Part shown: piece after piece, positions 1 through 9,061 of the stretch
Layout of the letters: each line of letters begins with the position of its first letter
Position numbering within the stretch: position 1 is the stretch's first letter
DNA from: Chryseobacterium sp. KLBC 52
GTDB taxonomy: Bacteria > Bacteroidota > Bacteroidia > Flavobacteriales > Weeksellaceae
Length of the DNA: 64,000 nt
Assembly (NCBI RefSeq): GCF_003347605.1
Contig: NZ_QDFZ01000009.1
Span: 62,001-126,000 of the forward strand
Direction: 5' to 3'
The notes under the pieces: model-generated
Databases searched by the model: none
What the model saw: only the letters and a program-made list of their open reading frames with translations
What the model was told of the DNA's origin: nothing
Translations under genes and position numbers: made by a program

Positions 1-1
1 C

Positions 2-1444
2 TATCCGCGGGGGAAATATACCAGCAACTCTGCAATAGAACCTTTTGAGCATGAACAGGAAGATATAAATAAGGTTATAGACTGGGTGATAAAACAGCCA
101 TGGAGTAATGGTAAAACTGGAATGATCGGGGGAAGCTATCTGGGATTCAGCCAATGGGCTGCCGCTAAAAATATTCACCCAGCCCTGAAAACTATCATTC
201 CGCAAGCTTCAGTGGGAATCGGAACAGTAGATTTCCCCATGAACAACAACATCTTCGCATCTTACTGTCTTCGCTGGATTAATTATGTTACCAATAACAA
301 AATGCTTGATCAAGGCTTTGTGGATGAAGATAAATGGCATTCGGTTTTTAAAAAATGGTATGAAAGCGGTGAAGCATTCAACAGATTAGATTCTATTGCC
401 GGTAAAAAGAGTGAAATTTTTCAACGCTGGCTAAAACATCCTTCATTTGATAATTACTGGCAAAAAATGATTCCTTATAAACGGGAGTATTCAAACATCA
501 ATATCCCCGTTTTAACTATTACAGGATACTATGATTCTGATCAGCTGGGAGCATTATATTATTTAAGAAACCATTTTAAATATAACAAAAATGCCTATCA
601 TTATGTCATTATTGGCCCCTATGATCATTCAGGAGCACAAGGTTATATTAAAAGTAATGTAAAAGGGTATACTATTGATCCTGCAGCCAATATTGATCTT
701 GGAAATATGACAATGGAGTGGTTTGATTATATTCTGAAAGGTAAAGCAAAGCCATCTTTTCTTAAAGATAAAATTAATTACCAGGTAATGGGAGCCAATG
801 AATGGAAAAGTACTTCCAACATTGATGATTTTGATAAAAATAAATTAAAATTCTATATCACAAGCCAGCATCAGCTTTCCTTACAAAAAGAAGCTCATAA
901 GGATTTCACATCGATAAAAGTAGATTTAAAACAACGTTCCAATGCAGCTGAGCTTTTAAAACAGAATGATAATGTGATAGATACTCAAATAAATCATCCT
1001 GATGCAGTGGTATTTTCATCAGATCCATTTGACAAACCTTTTGAATATTCTGGAAATTTCAGGGGCCGTTTAAAACTGTCTGTTAATAAAAAAGATGTCG
1101 ATGTATACATGAAATTGTATGAGAAAACCCAGGAAGGTAAATATTTTTTACTGTCTACTTACTATGGAAGAGCAAGCTATGCTAAAAGCTCAGAGAAAAG
1201 AAAATTACTGCGTGAAAACAAAGAAACGGATATAACTGCTGTCAACAACGAATTTGTAAGTAAAAAAGTAGCAAAAGGCAGTACGCTTGTCTTGGTGCTG
1301 GGAGTTATAAAAAATCCACTTATGCAGATCAACTATGGAACTGGAAAAGATGTGAGCGAAGAAACCATCAAGGATGCTGCGGTTCCTGTAGAAATAAAAT
1401 TTTACAACAACAGTTTTATAGAAATCCCTATTTCACTTAAATAA
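2..1444 (+). CDS. CocE/NonD family (peptidase S15-like) serine hydrolase, 5' end cut by window
   Basis: The reading frame is open from base 2, so the true start lies upstream. About 480 codons are visible. The nucleophile elbow GGSYLG (Ser codon at about 134) is the G-x-S-Y-x-G motif of CocE/NonD and X-Pro dipeptidyl-peptidase hydrolases. YYDSDQ supplies a likely catalytic Asp and PYDHSG the His. The last roughly 200 residues form the beta-rich PepX_C-like domain. Family members hydrolyse acyl, ester or peptide bonds; the substrate here is unknown. Its stop overlaps the start of the lanthipeptide dehydratase gene (TAATG at 1442-1446), so the two are translationally coupled and it may trim or deacylate a modified peptide. 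That role is inferred from context only. Confidence 0.85.
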   Translation, partial: YPRGKYTSNSAIEPFEHEQEDINKVIDWVIKQPWSNGKTGMIGGSYLGFSQWAAAKNIHPALKTIIPQASVGIGTVDFPMNNNIFASYCLRWINYVTNNKMLDQGFVDEDKWHSVFKKWYESGEAFNRLDSIAGKKSEIFQRWLKHPSFDNYWQKMIPYKREYSNINIPVLTITGYYDSDQLGALYYLRNHFKYNKNAYHYVIIGPYDHSGAQGYIKSNVKGYTIDPAANIDLGNMTMEWFDYILKGKAKPSFLKDKINYQVMGANEWKSTSNIDDFDKNKLKFYITSQHQLSLQKEAHKDFTSIKVDLKQRSNAAELLKQNDNVIDTQINHPDAVVFSSDPFDKPFEYSGNFRGRLKLSVNKKDVDVYMKLYEKTQEGKYFLLSTYYGRASYAKSSEKRKLLRENKETDITAVNNEFVSKKVAKGSTLVLVLGVIKNPLMQINYGTGKDVSEETIKDAAVPVEIKFYNNSFIEIPISLK

Positions 1445-3639
1445 TGCCACGTTTTCCATTTCAGTTTTTTGACACATTTGTTGTGAGATCGCCGATTTTT
1501 TCCTACAAAGAATTTCAGGATAATTTCTCTGGTGAAAACATCACTAAGGGATCTTTAGAGAAATATTGCAACCATACAATTTTTAGAGAAGCCATTTATT
1601 TAGCTTCTCTTTCCTTATATGATGAGATAGAGAAATTGACGGATCGTGATCATACAATGTCTCATTTGCCCAATGAAAAAACAAAGATTTCATTATTAAA
1701 ATATTATAACCGTACAAGTACCCGTTCCACTCCATTTGGTTTATTTTCAGGAGTAAGCATCGGCCGATTTGAAAAGGAAAATACATTTCCGGTATTTTCA
1801 GAGGGCGTAAAAATACGAGATACAAAGCTTGACATGCATTTTCTGGTCGCTCTCTCCGAGCAGCTTATCTTCATTCCCCACATTAAAAACAGCCTTTTAT
1901 TTTTCCCTAACAACAGTATTCATCAGGTCGGAAGCAAAATCCGCTATATGGAATATGAAAATAATAATGGAAAAAGAGATTATGTAGTGTCTTCTGCACC
2001 TTTGTCTAAAGAATTAGAACACATTATACACTTTTGTAAGGCTGGTAAAACGATAAACCAGATTGCTTCTGTTCTTATTGATGAAGAAATATCTCTGGAA
2101 GAAGCAAAAGAATTTATTGATGAGCTCATTGAAAACCAGGTTTTAATCAGTGAACTTAATCCAACCGTTTCAGGAGATGATTTCCTGGAACTTATCATTT
2201 CCGTTCTCAAAAGAATCGGAGCTCACGATGAAAAAGAAATCCTGTCTGCTATAAAGAGTAAAATTAATGAACTGGACTTACATTTTGGAAATACCGCCGA
2301 AGCATATTCTGAAATTGAGGCACTCATCAAAAAACTGAATGTACAATATGAAAAAAAATACCTTTTTCAGACAGATCTTTATTTTGCCAGTGAAACGGAT
2401 TTATCTTATCAATGGAAAAAAGGGCTGAAGAAAGGAATTTCTTTTTTGAATAAAATTGCTGTTCCTCACAAAGAAACTGCTTTAGAAAAATTTAAAAAAG
2501 CTTTTCATGAAAGATTTGAACACGAAGAAGTTCCATTATCTTATGCTTTAGATCCGGAAATAGGAATTGGTTATTTACAAAATATCCCTGCAAAAGGAGT
2601 TCATCCCTATATTGAAGATTTAATTCTGCCGTATTCCCGTCAGCAAAAAGAAATTCACATTAAGCTTAATCCATTACAGGTTATCCTGAATCAAAAGCTG
2701 CAAAAAGCACTCTGGAATAAAGATGCCGTAATTCATTTAACTGATCAGGACTTCAATGGTTTTGAAGAAGACTGGAAAAACGTTCCGGACACTTTATCTG
2801 TAATGGCAGAAATCGTGTCTGAAGACCAGCAGGAAAAATTATTGCTCAAATCCATCAGTGGAAATGCCGGAAAATTATTGGGCAGATTCTGTTCAGAAAA
2901 ATCATCCATAAAAGATTTAGTGAAAACCATTGCTGAAAAAGAGCAGGAACTTAATATGGATAAAATCCTGGCAGAGATTTTACATTTGCCTGAATCCCGA
3001 ATCGGAAATGTAATCAGAAGACCATCAATAAGAGCATATGAAATTCCATATTTGGCCAGTTCGGCGTTAAAAACAGAAAATCAGCTTCCTATAGACGATT
3101 TGTACTTGTCAATAAGAAATAATCAATTATTTTTAAGGTCAAAAAAGTATAACAAGGAAGTTATTCCTCATTTAACAAACGCTCATAATTATTCACATAA
3201 TTCGTTGCCTATATACCATTTTTTATGTGATTATAATAACCAGGATGTGAAACCTTATTTATCATTTAGCTGGGGCGGTTTATCGCAAATTTATGAATGC
3301 CTTCCCAGAGTAGAATATCAAAATATAATTCTGTCTAAGGCGCAGTGGAAGATTGATTCCGAACAGATTCATTATTTTGATTCTATTCTTCAGTCTGGTC
3401 AAAAAGATCTTCTGTTTCAAAAGATTGAAGAGTGGAGACAATTAAAAAGGATCCCGCAATGGATACAGTGGGTAAAGGGAGATAATACACTGGCAATCAA
3501 TCTGAAAAATTACGATTTAATTCAAATATTTTTATCATCCGTAAAAAATGAGAAAACAATTTTTATTGAGGAGTTCCTGTGTAATGATCAGTCAGATTAT
3601 ATTCATCAATTCGTTTTCTCTCTTTATAAAGATCTATAA
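1444..3639 (+). CDS. Lantibiotic dehydratase, N-terminal (glutamylation) part of a split LanB
   Basis: 731 aa. The motif RSTPFGLFSGVSIG near residue 95 is a hallmark of the Lant_dehydr_N domain. In full-length LanB enzymes this part transfers glutamate from glutamyl-tRNA to Ser/Thr of a precursor peptide, before elimination to dehydroalanine/dehydrobutyrine. A single-chain LanB is about 1000 aa; this protein stops before the elimination domain, which is encoded separately 5 bp downstream. Split LanBs are known from Bacteroidetes, for example the pinensin cluster. It starts inside the stop of the hydrolase gene. No LanC cyclase, precursor or transporter lies downstream, so the remaining genes, if present, are upstream of the window. 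Confidence 0.88.
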   Translation: MPRFPFQFFDTFVVRSPIFSYKEFQDNFSGENITKGSLEKYCNHTIFREAIYLASLSLYDEIEKLTDRDHTMSHLPNEKTKISLLKYYNRTSTRSTPFGLFSGVSIGRFEKENTFPVFSEGVKIRDTKLDMHFLVALSEQLIFIPHIKNSLLFFPNNSIHQVGSKIRYMEYENNNGKRDYVVSSAPLSKELEHIIHFCKAGKTINQIASVLIDEEISLEEAKEFIDELIENQVLISELNPTVSGDDFLELIISVLKRIGAHDEKEILSAIKSKINELDLHFGNTAEAYSEIEALIKKLNVQYEKKYLFQTDLYFASETDLSYQWKKGLKKGISFLNKIAVPHKETALEKFKKAFHERFEHEEVPLSYALDPEIGIGYLQNIPAKGVHPYIEDLILPYSRQQKEIHIKLNPLQVILNQKLQKALWNKDAVIHLTDQDFNGFEEDWKNVPDTLSVMAEIVSEDQQEKLLLKSISGNAGKLLGRFCSEKSSIKDLVKTIAEKEQELNMDKILAEILHLPESRIGNVIRRPSIRAYEIPYLASSALKTENQLPIDDLYLSIRNNQLFLRSKKYNKEVIPHLTNAHNYSHNSLPIYHFLCDYNNQDVKPYLSFSWGGLSQIYECLPRVEYQNIILSKAQWKIDSEQIHYFDSILQSGQKDLLFQKIEEWRQLKRIPQWIQWVKGDNTLAINLKNYDLIQIFLSSVKNEKTIFIEEFLCNDQSDYIHQFVFSLYKDL

Positions 3640-3644
3640 ATAAG

Positions 3645-4502
3645 ATGATAACCAGAAAATTTCATCCGGGAAGCAAGTGGCTTTATTTTAAAGTCTATAC
3701 TGGAGTCAAAACTTCAGATATTATTTTACAGGAAGTTTTGAAACCCATCGTTGAGCAATTAAAGGATCAAAACATCATTGAAAAATGGTTTTTTATACGG
3801 TATAATGATCCCAAGCCTCATTTACGGATTAGATTAGCCCTCAGAAACCTTAATGACCATCATCATGTTCTGCAAATGTTTAACTCAGTATCTCAGAATT
3901 ATCTGGAATCTGGGGAAATTTCTGCCTTCATCATAGAAAGCTACTCCAGAGAACTTGAACGGTATGGAGAAAATACTATAGAATATGCAGAAGACCTTTT
4001 TTTTAAAAGCAGTGAATTGATTTTAAACTTTCTGGAATACAGCGACGAAGAAAAAATCATCGCATCTCTGTTTTATATTGATCATATTTTTACAGTACTC
4101 CGTCTATCTGCAGAAGAAAAAACAGAATATATAAAAGGTTATGAGAATGCTTTCAAAATAGAATTCAGGGCAGATAAACACTTAAATCAGCAGTTGAAAA
4201 GAAAATATAATGAATTTTCTCCCGGATACTTTGAATTCATTACTTCCGGCGAATATGAAGAAATAAGGGACTTGATATTGAATACTATTTCCGAAAGTAA
4301 TGTACCACTTCAAGAAATTCTTAGACTAAGAAAAGAAAGTCTGCTAAAAGTTTCTGTAAAAGATTTCTTCCAAAGTATTTTTCATATGCATATTAACAGG
4401 CTGTTTGTTTCCCATCAAAGATTATTTGAAATGGTAATATATGATTATTTACTCCGTTTCTACAAGGCAACAACAATTATCGGAAATCCCGTTACACAAT
4501 AA
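3645..4502 (+). CDS. Thiopeptide-type/lantibiotic dehydratase C-terminal (elimination) part
   Basis: 285 aa, starting 5 bp after the preceding dehydratase gene. WFFIRYNDPKPHLRIRL near residue 50 is the signature of the Lant_dehydr_C/SpaB_C domain, which removes glutamate from glutamylated Ser/Thr to give the dehydro-amino acid. Length fits a standalone elimination domain (about 270-330 aa). It presumably works together with the 731-aa partner. It is the last gene of the operon; a hairpin follows at once, but that hairpin's T-run faces the other strand and probably belonged to a tRNA gene. Confidence 0.87.
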   Translation: MITRKFHPGSKWLYFKVYTGVKTSDIILQEVLKPIVEQLKDQNIIEKWFFIRYNDPKPHLRIRLALRNLNDHHHVLQMFNSVSQNYLESGEISAFIIESYSRELERYGENTIEYAEDLFFKSSELILNFLEYSDEEKIIASLFYIDHIFTVLRLSAEEKTEYIKGYENAFKIEFRADKHLNQQLKRKYNEFSPGYFEFITSGEYEEIRDLILNTISESNVPLQEILRLRKESLLKVSVKDFFQSIFHMHINRLFVSHQRLFEMVIYDYLLRFYKATTIIGNPVTQ

Positions 4503-4530
4503 AAAAACCGCTCACATTACGTAAGCGGTT
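4501..4530 (-). terminator. Rho-independent hairpin, minus orientation (displaced tRNA terminator)
   Basis: The stem aaccgct/agcggtt has an A-run on its left side, so read on the minus strand it is a hairpin followed by a T-run. It lies directly after the 3' end of a tRNA-like sequence, as the matching hairpin at 23178-23213 does after the intact tRNA. It may also help end the lanthipeptide operon on the + strand. Confidence 0.7.
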
Positions 4531-4531
4531 G

Positions 4532-4559
4532 ATTTTCTGTGGTCCCGCCTGGGCTCGAA
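4532..4559 (-). repeat. Left att-like repeat: displaced 3' end of a tRNA gene
   Basis: These 28 bases match 23214-23241 with a single mismatch (g at 4547, a at 23229). The right copy contains the last 20 nt of the intact tRNA at 23222-23295. Only the 3' end of the tRNA is present here and the match stops after ctcgaa. This is the usual footprint of tRNA-directed island integration: the element restores the tRNA 3' end on one side, and the old 3' end with its terminator is pushed to the other side. Confidence 0.72.
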
Positions 4560-4928
4560 TATTTTTTATTTTTTCCTTTATTTACGGTACTCTCAAGCAA
4601 CTGTATTTACAAAGGGAAAGTATAGGGGAAATTTATTCATTTAAGTCTGTAAAAGAGATTTAAGTTTTTCAACTATATTTATAGTAGTAAGAACTTTTGC
4701 AGACAAGAGGATAGCAGGATAAACTTCTGGAATGTGTATAACCTTTTACCCAAGCTAATAAATCCTCTTCTATAGATACTTTCCTAGATAGAAATCTGAA
4801 TGCCCTTGAATTTTACAAAAGGGATTCAGAAAACGCTCAAGGATAATTCTGATTACTGTTGGTTTTTGAGCCAGATAAAATACATTGGGGATGTTTTTTA
4901 CATCAGTTCATTATTTTTGAATTTTATA
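4560..4928. other. Gene-free stretch at the left island end, possible decayed reading frame
   Basis: No intact gene. On the minus strand, about 4820 to 4641, two frames join into what could be the end of a broken protein: one frame reads SIEEDLLAWVKGYT and the adjoining one reads EVYPAILLSAKVL up to a stop at 4643. I do not recognise the family. No integrase can be seen, although this is where one might be expected. Nothing else is evident. Confidence 0.35.
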
Positions 4929-6197
4929 TTAGGTCACAACGTCTTTTGTATTTTCCTTAGACAGCATCCACGGTATTATAAAATAAAAGGCTATCGCAAT
5001 AAGAGTTGCGCAGCAACCTGTACCAATCCATAGTACCTTAAACCCAAATCTTTCGGCAATTAAGGTTCCTATAAAAGGGGTAACAATAAAGGCTAAGGAA
5101 AAAGAAATACCATTCAGCCCCATGTAAGCTCCTTTATTATTAGCATCGGCTCGTAAAGCTGTAATGGTAGACATAAAAGGGAGTGTCCATATTTCACCGA
5201 TACAAAGTATGCTCATTGAGATAATCAAAGTAATAATACTATAATCAAATGCAAGCATTGCATAAGAGAACCCGCACAGGAATGTTCCTAAAAACATTAT
5301 CGTTTTCAATTTAAAATATTTCTCCGCAATTTGGACAAGTGACATTTCTAATAATACAATCAAAATACCATTGTATCCTAAAAGATAACCAATGTTTTGC
5401 TGGCTAAGATGTGCTGTATCTTTATAAAAAATGGTTAATGTATTTAAAAGCTGAAAAAAACATATCATAAAAAGCATACAAAAAATACAAAAGATTAAGA
5501 ATTTTCGATCCCTGTAAGGAGAGCTTTTATTGATGGTAATGGTTTTCTGTATTTTTTTAGGATTTTCCGCCAAGAGCTTATCTCGTTTTCTAAAGAACAC
5601 TATATATATTATCCCGGCCAAGAGTGCTCCCAAAGCATTACTATAAAAAAGAAATTCATAAGAAATAGCAGACAGAACCCCTCCTAAAGTTGGACCGATA
5701 GAAAATCCTAAATTCACAGCCATCCTATTCAACGAAAATGCTCTTGTAATATTTCCCGGTTTTGTATATTTAGTGACTGCCACTGAGTTTGCGGGACGAA
5801 AAGTCTCACTTACCGTGCTCTGTACCAGAATAATACCAGCCAATCCTATTTCTGTTGTGAAAAGAGGAATCATACAAAACAAAGGCACGCTTAGCAACAA
5901 ACTAATACTCTGCACTTTATATTCACCAATTTTGTCGGTAACAATTCCACCCAACCAGGAGCCGATCACAGATCCTATTCCAAAAAAACTCAGAATAATT
6001 CCCGAATTCTCAATGTTGAAATGCAAATGAGTTGTCATATATACTCCTAAAAACGGGAGTACCATAGATCCTGAACGATTGATGAGCATCACCAATGCCA
6101 ACATCCAGCTTTCCTGAGAAAGTCCTTTAAATGAGTTCGTATAATTTTTAATTAATTTCACGGAAATAATTCGTTTTAATAAAGTACAAACTATCAA
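4929..6197 (-). CDS. MFS transporter, probable exporter of the NRPS product
   Basis: 422 aa with about twelve hydrophobic segments. The loop GGIVTDKIGEY between TM2 and TM3 is the G-x-x-x-D-R/K-x-G motif of the major facilitator superfamily. The N-terminal part around LINRSGSMVLPFLGVY resembles drug-efflux members. It is the last gene of the minus-strand NRPS operon, 129 bp beyond the phosphopantetheinyl transferase gene, so export of and immunity to the peptide is the natural inference. A GTG at 6161 (Val13) is an alternative start and gives a better fit to the usual N-terminus length. Confidence 0.85.
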   Translation of the reverse strand: MIVCTLLKRIISVKLIKNYTNSFKGLSQESWMLALVMLINRSGSMVLPFLGVYMTTHLHFNIENSGIILSFFGIGSVIGSWLGGIVTDKIGEYKVQSISLLLSVPLFCMIPLFTTEIGLAGIILVQSTVSETFRPANSVAVTKYTKPGNITRAFSLNRMAVNLGFSIGPTLGGVLSAISYEFLFYSNALGALLAGIIYIVFFRKRDKLLAENPKKIQKTITINKSSPYRDRKFLIFCIFCMLFMICFFQLLNTLTIFYKDTAHLSQQNIGYLLGYNGILIVLLEMSLVQIAEKYFKLKTIMFLGTFLCGFSYAMLAFDYSIITLIISMSILCIGEIWTLPFMSTITALRADANNKGAYMGLNGISFSLAFIVTPFIGTLIAERFGFKVLWIGTGCCATLIAIAFYFIIPWMLSKENTKDVVT

Positions 6198-6326
6198 AAT
6201 AATAAGACAGAAACTTATTTTTCAAAACTAAGTGTACTATGAGGTTACTATTATTCTTATGGGCCTGAAGTTTTTTGATCTTCCTTCAGCATTTTGAATA
6301 CATAATATTACACAATGATTATTGGA

Positions 6327-6974
6327 TCATAATTTATTTAGCTTTACATGTTCCAAATGAATATTCTTCTCCTGGATATCCAATCCAGAAGCTGCAACAT
6401 TACAGCTATATTCATCATTAATAAAAACTTCTTGCACACAGTAACTCTCATTACCGATCATACTCCTATTTTCTAAAATTTCAAAAGATGTCAAAGGAAT
6501 TGATAACCCCTTACCATGAGCTTTGACTACAGCTTCTTTTTCTGTCCAATAGGTAAAGAATTCTTTGACAGTGTTTTCAGAGGTGTGTAATCTGTTTAAT
6601 TCATTCTCAGTCATTTGAGTTTCAAAATCCATATAATTGATTTTATGATCAATATATTCTACATCAATTCCAATAACCGATTTACTAATACAGCATACTA
6701 CTAGGCTTCCTGAATGTGAAATATTAAAATGTACATTATGGTCTGTTAAAATAGGTTTATTGTTCTGTGTACAGATTAGTTTAAAATCCTGAATATCAAG
6801 ATAACCATTTAAACCGTATTTTAAAAGGACTCTTCCAAGTAAAGATAGTTGGGCATCCTGCCATCTTCTGTATTTCTGAATTTTCGTACTTAAATCAGTG
6901 GAAAAAGCATGTAAATATTTATCTAATAAATACTGATGGTTTTCTTCTTCTATAAATGCATATAAAATAATCAT
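6327..6974 (-). CDS. 4'-phosphopantetheinyl transferase, Sfp type
   Basis: 215 aa. IGIDVEYID (near residue 103) and WTEKEAVVKAHGKGL (near residue 143) are the two Mg2+/CoA-binding signatures of the Sfp/Gsp/HetI family. The enzyme moves phosphopantetheine from CoA to the conserved Ser of carrier domains, here the four T domains of the two NRPSs. Length is typical (210-240 aa). It sits between the thioesterase and exporter genes in the same orientation, so it is a dedicated activating enzyme of the cluster. Confidence 0.93.
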   Translation of the reverse strand: MIILYAFIEEENHQYLLDKYLHAFSTDLSTKIQKYRRWQDAQLSLLGRVLLKYGLNGYLDIQDFKLICTQNNKPILTDHNVHFNISHSGSLVVCCISKSVIGIDVEYIDHKINYMDFETQMTENELNRLHTSENTVKEFFTYWTEKEAVVKAHGKGLSIPLTSFEILENRSMIGNESYCVQEVFINDEYSCNVAASGLDIQEKNIHLEHVKLNKL

Positions 6975-7041
6975 TAGGACAGGAATATATTCATAAATAA
7001 TTCTTACTTATCATTCGATTTTACAGTAAACAAAATTGTTA

Positions 7042-7770
7042 TTACTCGGCAATTGGAACAGAGACGCTATGTATATTTCCAAATGCTTTTTTAATTTGTG
7101 CTGCCAGCTCTACCGGATGATTATAAATAAAGAAATGATCTCCTTCCAAAAGTAATTTTGTGAAAGATTGACTTGTATAATTTCTCCAATTGTCGATATT
7201 TTCGGCATTCTCTTCACCTGTTCCCATTAAAGCTATAATTGATGTAGATTTTAATGCTGAGGGGATCTTTTCATCTTTTATATCAACAATTTCAAAATCA
7301 GCTCTTAGAATGGGTTCCAAAAACATATAGAGTTCGTCGTTTTCAAGCAGTTCACTGCTAATACCTCCAAGGTTTTCTAGTTCTTTTTTAAATTCTTCAT
7401 CAGGCAGTAAATACATTTTTTTTTCTCTGTAGACTCGGGGCCCGGCATTTCCTGAAACAACCAAAGTCTGCGCCGGATCTCCAGATTGTTCCAAATGTTT
7501 TGCAATATCCAAGCCCAGGCCCGCCCCCATACTATGACCATAAAGAATAAATGGGACATTAGTATTTCTCCGTGTTCTCACTTGCCAGACCAGATCGGAG
7601 ATTACCTGAGATCTGGTCTTTAGTAAAGGTTCGGACATCCGTTTTCCCCTGCCTGGTAATTCCAGCGGTATAAAGTCAAAACATTCTTCTAAATATTCTT
7701 TCAAAAATGAATATGAATAGCAGTTTCCACCTGCGAAATGGAAAAGAAAAAGTTGTGGTTTGATGTTCAT
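7042..7770 (-). CDS. Type II thioesterase (alpha/beta hydrolase)
   Basis: 242 aa. The family start LFLFHFAGGNCYSY, the nucleophile elbow YGHSMGA (Ser80) and EGDHFFI with the catalytic His near the C-terminus are characteristic of external (type II) NRPS/PKS thioesterases. These clear misprimed or stalled acyl groups from carrier domains. Because both NRPSs lack an integral thioesterase and release appears reductive, an editing role is more likely than product release. It begins 10 bp after the SerRS stop codon. Confidence 0.92.
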   Translation of the reverse strand: MNIKPQLFLFHFAGGNCYSYSFLKEYLEECFDFIPLELPGRGKRMSEPLLKTRSQVISDLVWQVRTRRNTNVPFILYGHSMGAGLGLDIAKHLEQSGDPAQTLVVSGNAGPRVYREKKMYLLPDEEFKKELENLGGISSELLENDELYMFLEPILRADFEIVDIKDEKIPSALKSTSIIALMGTGEENAENIDNWRNYTSQSFTKLLLEGDHFFIYNHPVELAAQIKKAFGNIHSVSVPIAE

Positions 7771-7780
7771 GTATTATTTT

Positions 7781-9037
7781 TTAAACAGAAATAACTTTAA
7801 AGTTTACATATTTTTGTAAACAATCAGGAACTGCAACAGATCCATCTGCTTGCTGGTAATTCTCAAGTATAGCTATCATAACTCTCGGAATGCCAAAAGC
7901 ACTTCCGTTTAAAGTATGTGCATAGACATTCTTTTTACTATTTTCATCTTTAATTCTAATCTTGGATCTACGTCCCTGAAAGTCACCACAATTGCTAATG
8001 GAGCTTACTTCCAGCCATTCCTGGCTTCCGGCTGCCCAAAGTTCAACATCATAGGTCTTCATGGCTGCAAATCCGATATCACCTGAGCATAACAGCTTTA
8101 TTCTATACGGAATCTTTAACTGTTTGCAAATTGAAACTATATGTTCAAGCATTTTCTCATGCTCTGTTTTGGATTCATCAGGATGGCAGATCTTATACAG
8201 TTCCACTTTATCAAACTGATGACCTCTTTTTATTCCTCTTACATCTCTTCCGGCACTCATTTTTTCTCTTCTAAAACAAGGAGAATAGCTGCAATAGTTT
8301 ATAGTAGAAAAATTAGAAGCAAATAACTCATTTGCATGAAGATACGTAATGGAAACTTCAGAAGTTGGGATAAGCCAGAAGTCTTCCTTATGATCATGAT
8401 ACAGGTTCTCTTCGAACTTAGGGAGCTGGCCTGCCCCCAGAAGACACTTTTCCTGAACAATATAGGGTAAGTTCAATTCTGTATATCCTGATTCATTGTG
8501 TTTTTCCAATAAGAAATATATAAGAGCTCTCTGTAACTGAGCAAGCTTGTTTTTTAAAACATAAAACCGGGAACCACTTAATTTCACTCCTCTTTCAAAA
8601 TCAATATCTCTCTTACAGACCTCTATATCCCAATGTTCTTTTCTTTTAAAATCTGATGCGTCAGGAACATTTTCAGAATACAAAATAACGTTTTCATCTT
8701 CGTCTTTTCCTACTGGGGTATCTTCATCCAGTACATTAGGTAACTGCATGATCAAATTGGAGTATTTGTCTTCCAACTCTCGTTTTTCTTTTTCCAAAAT
8801 GGAAAGACTGGATTTAATTTCCCTGGCTTTTGCTATTTTATCATCATCTGATACAACTGAATTGCTTTGACTTAAAACGTTTCTTTCCTGTCTTAATTTT
8901 TCGTAGGTATGTTTTGACTCATTTAATAATTTGTAAACTTCTAAAATTTTATCCGTTATTGTACTGTCCTCACCTCTGTTTTCCAAAGATGCATCTACAA
9001 ATTCCTTTTGTTTTATTAATAAATCTATATTTATCAT
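7781..9037 (-). CDS. serS: Seryl-tRNA synthetase embedded in the NRPS operon
   Basis: 418 aa, full length for bacterial SerRS. It has an N-terminal coiled-coil arm (residues about 1-105) and a class II core: motif 1 region ESGYTELNLPYIV, TSEV serine-site loop, motif 2 PCFRREKMSAGRDVRG, motif 3 LNGSAFGIPRVMIAILEN. Class II catalysis residues look intact, so it is probably active. It departs from the bacterial consensus I recall: REAGSAGRD is here REKMSAGRD, SNCEDFQARR is SNCGDFQGRR, NGSGLAVGRT is NGSAFGIPRV. It lies 24 bp after NRPS2 and 10 bp before the thioesterase gene, inside the biosynthetic operon, so I expect it to be a second copy. Resistance or tRNA-dependent biosynthesis are the two likely roles. 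Confidence 0.93.
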   Translation of the reverse strand: MINIDLLIKQKEFVDASLENRGEDSTITDKILEVYKLLNESKHTYEKLRQERNVLSQSNSVVSDDDKIAKAREIKSSLSILEKEKRELEDKYSNLIMQLPNVLDEDTPVGKDEDENVILYSENVPDASDFKRKEHWDIEVCKRDIDFERGVKLSGSRFYVLKNKLAQLQRALIYFLLEKHNESGYTELNLPYIVQEKCLLGAGQLPKFEENLYHDHKEDFWLIPTSEVSITYLHANELFASNFSTINYCSYSPCFRREKMSAGRDVRGIKRGHQFDKVELYKICHPDESKTEHEKMLEHIVSICKQLKIPYRIKLLCSGDIGFAAMKTYDVELWAAGSQEWLEVSSISNCGDFQGRRSKIRIKDENSKKNVYAHTLNGSAFGIPRVMIAILENYQQADGSVAVPDCLQKYVNFKVISV

Positions 9038-9061
9038 TTTTATAATTATAATTAATATATA

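Noticed and set aside
1583..1825. Minus-strand ORFs over the lanthipeptide dehydratase and similar antisense frames over nuo, DUF349 and NRPS genes
   Set aside because: They are shadows of well-supported genes on the opposite strand and show no motifs.
4540..4559. A tRNA gene at the left repeat
   Set aside because: Only the last 20 nt of a tRNA are present; no anticodon or D-arm precedes them on the minus strand.
4800..5033. Small + strand ORF of 77 aa
   Set aside because: It overlaps the 3' end of the MFS gene, has no recognisable family or leader, and its second half is the complement of the transporter.
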